From Chryseobacterium indoltheticum (lineage in GTDB: Bacteria; Bacteroidota; Bacteroidia; Flavobacteriales; Weeksellaceae): 64,000 nucleotides of DNA. The notes below the pieces were generated by a model that was not told the origin of the DNA, searched no databases, and was given only the letters and a program-made list of their open reading frames with translations. The stretch is taken from NCBI RefSeq assembly GCF_003815915.1, contig NZ_CP033929.1:2728001-2792000 (forward strand), read 5' to 3'. Positions 58,259 through 64,000 of this stretch are shown here, in pieces. The position numbers and the translations under genes are program-made. Position 1 is the first letter of the stretch, and the number at the start of each line of letters is the position of its first letter.

Positions 58259-59367
58259 TAGTCTTCTATCTTAAAATTGACTTCTGCTTCCAATTTAGGA
58301 TATTTGGTATCGGAAATATATCTTTTCCCGGTACAGTCAATTTCCAGCCAGCCTTTTCTTTTCTTCACATCTCCCGCTTCCACAACAAAAGGGATAAATG
58401 ATATTTCATCTTTACCCTCTTCAAAAACTTCTTTGTACTGAACTGCAATATCCAAAATACATTCGTGCTCAGTATTTAACTTTACGTTTCTGTAAACAAC
58501 GTCATAATGTGTTTCCTGATTCTCGGGAATCTCTTCATAAGCTTCCCAGCCTGTCGTGTCAGAATTGAGCTCACTGATTGCTTTTAAAGCATAGTATAAA
58601 GAAATAGTATAATATTTTCTTGTTTCTTTTCTCGAATAATCATCTACGAAATGTCCGCCTTCAAAAAGAATGGTGGGCATTCCTGATTTTATAAAATTAT
58701 CGCCTGTAGAAGTAGGATAGAACTCATCGGAATATCTTCCGATCTGATTCGGAATTAATTCCTTTAAATGATTGTAAACATAGGCAATCACTGCCATACA
58801 TTTCTTTCTGTTATCGGTAACGGTACGCTCAATATTTTCTGAAGGTGCCAAAAAGGATAGTGTTGCCGGATGAATTCCGTCTGTAGTGAAAATAGTTCGC
58901 TGCTCGTGAAGGTTCAGTGCATAATCGTATTTTTTTGAAGCAGCCAGATTCTTAAGGAACTTAATCTCTTTACTCGCTTCATTATGAAAATCTCTGTTGA
59001 GATCTATTTCTGATGCAGTAAGTCTCGTCCATATTTCAGAACCATCGGGGTTTAGCATGAAAATAAAGTCTAAACTGATCTTGCTGAAAAGCTCATTCTT
59101 CACATCCGGAGAATTATCTAAACTTTTCCATAGATCGAGCATTGCATGTGTAGCGTTAGATTCATTACCATGCATTTGTGACCAAGCCAGAATATTGATT
59201 TTACCCGTTCCAACACTTAGCTTATAAATAGGTTTATCTAAAAAAGACCTTCCGATCTCTTTAATATAATCGCTGAGATGCGTCTGTAAGTAAGAAAATA
59301 ATTTTTCAGGGGAAATATAGCGATTAGGAAAATCAGGATTTGCAGTGTAGAAATGTTCAAAATTCAT
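58258..59367 (-). CDS. M14-family metallocarboxypeptidase
   Basis: 369 residues, no signal peptide. Zinc ligands His and Glu in QMHGNESNATHAM, third ligand His in YDYALNLHEQ, and the catalytic Glu near TILFEGGHF. NPDGSEIWTR and LNRDFHNEAS are family landmarks. A C-terminal beta domain ends the chain. Probably cytoplasmic or non-classically exported; the substrate could be peptides or modified amino acids. Confidence 0.85.
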   Translation of the reverse strand: MNFEHFYTANPDFPNRYISPEKLFSYLQTHLSDYIKEIGRSFLDKPIYKLSVGTGKINILAWSQMHGNESNATHAMLDLWKSLDNSPDVKNELFSKISLDFIFMLNPDGSEIWTRLTASEIDLNRDFHNEASKEIKFLKNLAASKKYDYALNLHEQRTIFTTDGIHPATLSFLAPSENIERTVTDNRKKCMAVIAYVYNHLKELIPNQIGRYSDEFYPTSTGDNFIKSGMPTILFEGGHFVDDYSRKETRKYYTISLYYALKAISELNSDTTGWEAYEEIPENQETHYDVVYRNVKLNTEHECILDIAVQYKEVFEEGKDEISFIPFVVEAGDVKKRKGWLEIDCTGKRYISDTKYPKLEAEVNFKIED

Positions 59368-59388
59368 TCAATAATAATTTACATTCCT

Positions 59389-59396
59389 CAAAATTA
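59389..59396 (-). promoter_or_regulatory. -7 promoter element of the M14 gene
   Basis: Reads TAATTTTG on the minus strand (exact TAnnTTTG), with a leader of about 17 bases. Confidence 0.65.
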
Positions 59397-60086
59397 AACA
59401 TTTTGCTTTTAAAAATAAAATTAACATTTGTAACTTAGTTAAACATTGTAAATTGTCAGTTTGTCTGTTAGTAAAATTGTGGATTAATAATAATTTAATG
59501 AACTATATCTATATGTTTGTTTTTCAATTATTTATAATTTTTATATAAAGTTATAAAACATATCTACTTTAAGTGTTTATAAGCCTAATTTATCAAAAAT
59601 GAGTGTAATTAACTTAAACAGATTTATTGTGGAAAAGATATATAACCATGACCTATATACAAATGTTAATTGTGGATAAAGTGGATTACAGATTGAAAAA
59701 TTCAGCTTAGATTTGGTTTAAAATAAAACTTCTAACGTAGATTAAAAAACATAGTATTTAACAAGAGTATTATATCTTAAATATTGTTAAAAGCGCTTAT
59801 CCATAACAATTGACAGCAGTAATATTTCAATTTATAGAGAGGGGTAAGCTTAAAAGAGGCATTTAAGCGATATATAAACCGTCTCCTACTCCATTGTTCT
59901 TTAAATAAGGTATAAAAGTCCTGTAAATGGTACAAATAGAGAATTTAGCTATACTATAAAGAAGCTTATAATTCTTCAATTTCTATTATTCGTTTTACTT
60001 CATCCTTTACTTTAAGTAAGTATTTATCAGAAAATTATTGTGGAAATTTTGTTTAATAATTTATCACAATAAATTTTATCAATACT
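59397..60086. other. Gene-free AT-rich tract with DnaA-box-like sequences (candidate oriC)
   Basis: No gene in about 850 bases between the M14 and HTH genes. DnaA boxes (TTATCCACA) are represented by an exact match TGTGGATAA at 59671-59679. One- or two-mismatch versions are at 59478-59486 (TGTGGATTA), 59628-59636 (TGTGGAAAA), 59798-59806 (TTATCCATA) and 60039-60047 (TGTGGAAAT). The AT-richness suits an unwinding element. Genes to the left are mostly on the minus strand, consistent with a fork leaving to the left, but only three genes to the right are seen. It could also be a DnaA-titrating site. Confidence 0.5.
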
Positions 60087-60198
60087 GTAAATAACTGGAA
60101 TATAGTTGTTTATAGTTATTTACTTTTGTATATCTCATAAGTTTTTACAGTTTACATTTGTACTTGTGTGATGTAAATTTATTATTTACATTTGTAAA
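60087..60198 (+). promoter_or_regulatory. Operator/promoter region of the HTH gene
   Basis: Inverted repeat GTAAATAACT (60087-60096) with AGTTATTTAC (60114-60123), and TTTACA-TT-TGTAAA (60185-60198), a perfect 14-base operator-like palindrome; a truncated version, TTTACATTTGTA, lies at 60151-60162. Three exact -7 boxes: TACTTTTG (60121-60128), TACATTTG (60153-60160) and TACATTTG (60187-60194). The palindromes overlap the boxes, so the HTH protein may repress its own gene. Confidence 0.55.
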
Positions 60199-60219
60199 AG
60201 CAATTTTTCAGCTTATTGT

Positions 60220-60753
60220 ATGAGTTTAAATGAAAGAATTTCAAAAGTTATAGAGTATTCAGGTTTTACTCCATCGGAATTTGCAGATGAGATCGATGTA
60301 CAGCGTTCGTCAATTTCTCATGTGACTTCCGGAAGAAATAAGCCTTCCTTAGAATTTATCATTAAAATAAAATCTCGTTTCCCGGAAATCTTATGGGACT
60401 GGTTGGTGAATGGTGATGGTGAAATGTTGAAGTCTGAACTTCCCGATACTGAAGAAACAGTAACAGAAGAAAAATTGAAACCAACTTCTCTTCCCGACTT
60501 ATTTACGATGATGAATGACGACAAAGATTTTGGCAGTGAAGAACCTGTGCCTGAAAAAACAGTCGCAATCGAGAGTCCTCCAGAATCAATTAAAACATAT
60601 CAAAGTAAAGCAAATGAAAAAATATTCGATTCTCAGCGATTAGAAAAATCAAACGAAAAAATCATTAATCAAGTTATTGAAAATCAGACTATTAAGATAA
60701 AACGTATTGTATTATTTTATGAAAATGGAAAATTTGAAAGTTTTGAGCCATAG
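60220..60753 (+). CDS. XRE-type helix-turn-helix regulator
   Basis: 177 residues. N-terminal HTH at residues 3-58 (NERISKVIEYSGFTPSEFADEIDVQRSSISHVTSGRNKPSLEFIIKIKSRFPEILWDWLVNGDG), as in phage-repressor-like proteins. The middle is acidic and disordered, and the end VIENQTIKIKRIVLFYENGKFESFEP is a conserved-looking tail. No partner gene adjoins. Its upstream region has promoter and operator candidates, and the DnaA-box-like cluster sits beyond them. Confidence 0.85.
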   Translation: MSLNERISKVIEYSGFTPSEFADEIDVQRSSISHVTSGRNKPSLEFIIKIKSRFPEILWDWLVNGDGEMLKSELPDTEETVTEEKLKPTSLPDLFTMMNDDKDFGSEEPVPEKTVAIESPPESIKTYQSKANEKIFDSQRLEKSNEKIINQVIENQTIKIKRIVLFYENGKFESFEP

Positions 60754-60787
60754 GAACTAAATTTCACTCACTATTTTCGGAAACAAA

Positions 60788-60814
60788 AAAGCTCGGTTAA
60801 AATAACCGAGCTTT
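60788..60814. terminator. Bidirectional terminator
   Basis: Stem AAAGCTCGGTTA (60788-60799) with TAACCGAGCTTT (60803-60814) between convergent genes. Confidence 0.85.
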
Positions 60815-60833
60815 ACATATTTTAAATAGAAAA

Positions 60834-62000
60834 TTATTTTCTTCTTCTGTCTAATTCTTTCTTAATTAAACCCAATTCTCTTCCGGTTTGTCCGGCAACA
60901 GACGTGTTTTCTCTGGCTCTTCTGGTAAGATATGGAACAACATCTTTTACAGGTCCATAAGGCAAATATTTAGCTACATTATAGCCTTTATCAGACAGAT
61001 AGAAACTAATGTTATCGCTCATTCCATAAAGCTGTCCAAAATAGATGTGAGGATTGTTATTTTCTAATCCTTTGGCTTTCATTTTATCCATAACCAGCTC
61101 AGATGAAACCTCGTTGTGAGTCCCAAAGAACGCAGAAACTTTATCGAGATGATTCATTACAAAATCTATTCCGGCATTGTAATTTTTATCAGAAGCATCT
61201 TTGGTTGGCTGAATAGGATCTGCATATCCTTTTTCTGCAGCTCTCGCTCTTTCTTTTTCCATGTAAGCACCACGAACAATTTTGTAACCGATAAAATAAT
61301 TCTTTTCTCTTGCTCTCTGAAGATTTTGCTCCATATATTCAAGACGTCCGGTTCTATACATTTGGATAGTATTCCAGACAATTGGTTTTTCCTGATTATA
61401 TTTTTCCATCATCTCTTCGCAAAGCTGATCTGCCGCACCCTGCATCCAGGTTTCTTCTGCATCAATCATTACTTTTTTATCATGTTCATGACAAAGTTTG
61501 CATACCTCATCGAATCTTTTTACTACTCTCGCCCATTCTTCTTTTTGACTTGAAGTAAGCTCAGATCCGTTTCCGACAGCTTCATACAAATCAATTCTTC
61601 CGAATGCGGTGGGTTTGAAAACGATAAAAGGAATAGCAGGATTTCCTACAGAAAATTTAATAATATCCTTAATTTCCTGACACACTGCATCAAAAGTTTC
61701 CTCATCTTCTTTGCCTTCAATTGAGTAATCGAAAATACTTCCAACGCCTCTTTTGAAAAGCTGTTTCACTGCTTTCATGCTTTCTTCACGCGTTTCACCA
61801 CCTACAAACTGCTCAAATAATGTATTTTTTACAATTGCATTGACAAATGGGAAATTATTGTGAACGGTAAAATTCAGGACAGAAGTTCCAAGATTTGTCA
61901 AAGCTGGCTGTTCAATCATTTTAAACATCCAATAGGCTTTTCTTAGTTGTGCATCAGTTTTATCGGCAAATGCAACTTTAGTATCGTTGAAAATGGGCAT
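60834..62000 (-). CDS. Proline dehydrogenase (single domain)
   Basis: 388 residues, PRODH barrel without the P5C dehydrogenase or DNA-binding parts of long PutA. It oxidises proline to pyrroline-5-carboxylate and passes electrons to quinone through FAD. Recognisable parts are VFKPTAFGRIDLYEAV, VMIDAEETWMQGAADQL, NTIQMYRTGRLEYM, YKIVRGAYMEKERARA, FGTHNEVSSELV, LYGMSDNISF and LPYGPVKDVVPYLTRRARENT. Complete. Separate from P5C dehydrogenase. Confidence 0.93.
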   Translation of the reverse strand: MPIFNDTKVAFADKTDAQLRKAYWMFKMIEQPALTNLGTSVLNFTVHNNFPFVNAIVKNTLFEQFVGGETREESMKAVKQLFKRGVGSIFDYSIEGKEDEETFDAVCQEIKDIIKFSVGNPAIPFIVFKPTAFGRIDLYEAVGNGSELTSSQKEEWARVVKRFDEVCKLCHEHDKKVMIDAEETWMQGAADQLCEEMMEKYNQEKPIVWNTIQMYRTGRLEYMEQNLQRAREKNYFIGYKIVRGAYMEKERARAAEKGYADPIQPTKDASDKNYNAGIDFVMNHLDKVSAFFGTHNEVSSELVMDKMKAKGLENNNPHIYFGQLYGMSDNISFYLSDKGYNVAKYLPYGPVKDVVPYLTRRARENTSVAGQTGRELGLIKKELDRRRK

Positions 62001-62023
62001 TCCTTTTTGTTAATTTAATTTTG

Positions 62024-62031
62024 CAAATGTA
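62024..62031 (-). promoter_or_regulatory. -7 promoter element of proline dehydrogenase
   Basis: Reads TACATTTG on the minus strand (exact TAnnTTTG), with a leader of about 19 bases. Confidence 0.65.
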
Positions 62032-62063
62032 AGAATAACCTGAGCTTTTTTAAAGCTTTTTTT

Positions 62064-62993
62064 CTACAATTTACCTTCAATTCCGTTCAACAGCATTGCA
62101 AGAATTCCGATGAAAACCCAGAAACGTAAAATATTGAGCGTAAGAAACTTAGTTCGTCTTGATGAATTTAAGAGAAGATAAATACAGATAACCATTACAA
62201 ACAGACCCCCGGTAAAATAATAAGACATAAAACCTGAAATTCCGGTTTTGGTAATAAGCTTCATCGAAACTGCCATTGTGATGATCAGTAAAGAAATAAG
62301 TATGATCTTGGTATTCTTGCTTTTAAAATAGTTGGGGATTGTGGTATAACCAAAAGCTTTATCAACACTTTTGGTTAAAGTATCTTTTACAATATCTATA
62401 CATAAAAGAAACAAAAACAGAAAAACAGCCATTAAAAAAACTTTCTTTGAAAAAGTCTGGTAATACACCATCATCCCGAAAAACGGGTATAACGTCAAAC
62501 TAACAAAAGTAAGATTATTAAGAATTAGAATTCGGCTCAGTTTATGACTGTAAAACCACATAAAGAACTGATAAACAACAAAGAAAATTAAAACTCTGTA
62601 AGAAATATAAGTTGCTACTCCGAGCGAAATTACCGTTAAAGCCAAATAAACATACAGAAAATATTTCTGCTGAATAAAGCTCTGAATTCTTGTACGGAAC
62701 GGCTTTACAATATGATCTTTTTCAAAATCGTAAAACTGATTGATGATTCCGCCTGCAAGTACGCTTAAAACAGTACAGAAAATGATGCCGTGAACTTTGA
62801 AATCGAATACGAATTTGCTGAAGGATTCTTCCTGATTAAAAAGAAAAAAAGTAGAAACGTATAATGCAAAAGTAAGTAAAGCAGCCACAAAAAATCTAGC
62901 TCCCAAAAGAAAGCCTACCAATTGCGAAAACCTGTAAAACAGAGATTTGGAAACAAAATTTTTCTGTTGGAAACTTTCTTTTTCAGAATTCAT
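62064..62993 (-). CDS. UbiA-family prenyltransferase
   Basis: 309 residues, eight or nine transmembrane helices. First motif N85-QFYD-FEKD93 (N-x3-D-x3-D), second DIVKDTLTKSVDKAFGYTTIPN. In flavobacteria similar proteins are called geranylgeranylglycerol-phosphate geranylgeranyltransferase-like, but the substrate cannot be fixed here. The stop of the GHMP kinase gene is 11 bases upstream, so the pair is one operon and serves isoprenoid metabolism. Confidence 0.82.
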   Translation of the reverse strand: MNSEKESFQQKNFVSKSLFYRFSQLVGFLLGARFFVAALLTFALYVSTFFLFNQEESFSKFVFDFKVHGIIFCTVLSVLAGGIINQFYDFEKDHIVKPFRTRIQSFIQQKYFLYVYLALTVISLGVATYISYRVLIFFVVYQFFMWFYSHKLSRILILNNLTFVSLTLYPFFGMMVYYQTFSKKVFLMAVFLFLFLLCIDIVKDTLTKSVDKAFGYTTIPNYFKSKNTKIILISLLIITMAVSMKLITKTGISGFMSYYFTGGLFVMVICIYLLLNSSRRTKFLTLNILRFWVFIGILAMLLNGIEGKL

Positions 62994-63004
62994 TCCCGAG
63001 CATT

Positions 63005-63931
63005 TTAAAATCTGTAAATCACTTCTTTCTGGAAGCCATCAAGCATTTTTTCTGCTTTTTCGTAGTCTTTGGTGAAACCTAAAATATAGCCACCACCGCC
63101 ACTTCCGCAAAGTTTCAGGTAGTAAGCATTAGAATCTAAACCTTTTTTCCAGATGTTGAAAATACTTTCAGGAATCATTGGACGAAAATGTTCGTAAGCC
63201 CAATGAGAAAGCTTTTTGAGGTTTCTAAAAAACGGGTTCATATCTTTTTTAAGGAAAGAATCGATACAAGCGTTGTTGTAACGAATAAACTCTTCTTTCA
63301 GCGTTTTGCGGAAACCTTCAGTCTTCATTTTTTCAAAGAAAATCTGAATCATCGGTCCTGTTTCACCGGTAATTCCTGAATCAATCAAAAATATTGCACC
63401 TTTCCCTTCTTCACCTTTTGGAATGGCTACTTTATCTAAATTTTCTTTATTTTCGATAAGAATAGGAAGATTCATGTAGCAGATTAAAGGATCCATTCCT
63501 GAACTTTTACCATGAAAGTAGCTTTCCATTTCGCCAAAAACGGCTTTTATATTTTTAAGATTATCTTTTGAAATACTGTCAGGATCATGTTTTGTGAAGC
63601 TATATTTTTCGAAAATTGCGGCAACCAAAGCACCTGAACTTCCCACTCCATATCCCTGAGGAATATTAGAATCAAAGAAAAGTCCGTTTGAAATATCATC
63701 TTTTAGACGGTTTACATCTATTTTGAATTGCTCGGGAAGACTTAAATTTTCAAGAAAATCAGCGTATTTCTGTAAATGCTCGTTTGATTTTTTCTCAAAT
63801 TCTGATTCTGAGTCTGAAAACTTAAGAGCGCCTTTATAAAAGCTGTAAGGAACTACAAGACCTTGCGAATCTTCTATCATTCCGTATTCTCCGAAAAGGA
63901 TAATTTTAGCGTAAAATAAAGGGGTCGTCAT
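63005..63931 (-). CDS. GHMP kinase, mevalonate kinase-like
   Basis: 308 residues. Opening motif AKIILFGEYGMIEDSQGLVVPYS, ATP loop PQGYGVGSSGALVAAIF at residues 91-107, and the third motif KLCGSGGGGYILGFT near the end. YFHGKSSGMDPLICYMNLP carries the catalytic Asp region. It resembles mevalonate kinases of flavobacteria, which use the mevalonate pathway; diphosphomevalonate decarboxylase and other genes would be expected outside the window. Upstream promoter at 63952. Confidence 0.85.
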   Translation of the reverse strand: MTTPLFYAKIILFGEYGMIEDSQGLVVPYSFYKGALKFSDSESEFEKKSNEHLQKYADFLENLSLPEQFKIDVNRLKDDISNGLFFDSNIPQGYGVGSSGALVAAIFEKYSFTKHDPDSISKDNLKNIKAVFGEMESYFHGKSSGMDPLICYMNLPILIENKENLDKVAIPKGEEGKGAIFLIDSGITGETGPMIQIFFEKMKTEGFRKTLKEEFIRYNNACIDSFLKKDMNPFFRNLKKLSHWAYEHFRPMIPESIFNIWKKGLDSNAYYLKLCGSGGGGYILGFTKDYEKAEKMLDGFQKEVIYRF

Positions 63932-63951
63932 CTTGTGTAAATATCTTTATG

Positions 63952-63959
63952 CAAAGTTA
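63952..63959 (-). promoter_or_regulatory. -7 promoter element of the mevalonate kinase operon
   Basis: Reads TAACTTTG on the minus strand (exact TAnnTTTG), with a leader of about 16 bases. Confidence 0.65.
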
Positions 63960-64000
63960 CTATTATTCTGCTGAATATTAACAAATTTTGAGCCATTGTA

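Overview
The window looks like a chromosomal segment of a flavobacterium close to Chryseobacterium/Elizabethkingia (Bacteroidota, Weeksellaceae). The evidence is the low G+C, AT-rich gaps, the Bacteroidota -7 promoter element TAnnTTTG placed just upstream of many starts, no reliance on Shine-Dalgarno sites, lipoprotein signal peptides ending in SC, and family content (GldI-like PPIase, DUF4294, DUF4286, DUF4920, bifunctional DAHP synthase/chorismate mutase, TssE/TssF of the Bacteroidota type VI system). No tRNA, rRNA, CRISPR array, transposase or intact prophage was seen. The assignment is by inference, since no search could be run.

Layout. 0.1-0.3 kb: SRP RNA. 0.3-6.3 kb: MBL hydrolase, SRPBCC protein, MenA, a YdbS/YdbT-like PH-domain pair, a membrane protein, MenB. 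6.5-11.3 kb: lipoproteins, a tandem pair of secreted paralogues, a cyclophilin-FKBP fusion with a GldI-like PPIase, IlvE. 11.4-22.9 kb: housekeeping genes (MnmD, Nudix, M42 peptidase, Rpe, Ndk, RsgA, DAHP synthase/chorismate mutase, DnaX, TetR, MBL protein). 24.0-25.4 kb: a fluoride riboswitch in front of a CLC-F fluoride antiporter. 29.7-34.8 kb: an envelope redox operon (ankyrin protein, DUF2271, PepSY-flavodoxin-reductase, ApbE). 34.9-38.4 kb: SemiSWEET, SDR, DapB-like protein, small membrane protein. 39.0-41.7 kb: a membrane TPR/AraC-type regulator divergent from two small lipoproteins carrying PRDGxHW repeats. 41.8-51.3 kb: TPR protein, GyrA, three tiny lipoproteins with a PPGxxKK motif, GNAT, YetF-like protein, UvrA. 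52.2-55.5 kb: TssE-TssF plus a DUF3829 lipoprotein. 56.1-63.9 kb: amino-acid permease, DUF4920, M14 peptidase, an 850-base gene-free tract with DnaA-box-like sequences, an HTH regulator, proline dehydrogenase, UbiA-type prenyltransferase and a mevalonate-kinase-like GHMP kinase.

How parts work together. MenA and MenB serve menaquinone synthesis, and the window also holds a likely periplasmic flavin electron-transfer module. DnaX is split by a ten-A run whose -1 frame stays open into the tau tail, so gamma and tau are probably both made. Most genes run on the minus strand, which fits a replication fork moving right to left; the DnaA-box cluster at 59.4-60.1 kb is compatible with an origin there, but this is unproven.

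Most interesting are (1) the TPR/AraC regulator with its PRDGxHW lipoproteins and a putative small RNA, a possible peptide-sensing circuit; (2) the PPGxxKK lipoprotein family, each with a sigma-54-like -24/-12 element; (3) the dnaX slippage site; (4) the riboswitch-CLC-F unit; and (5) the DUF2271/ApbE flavinylation operon.
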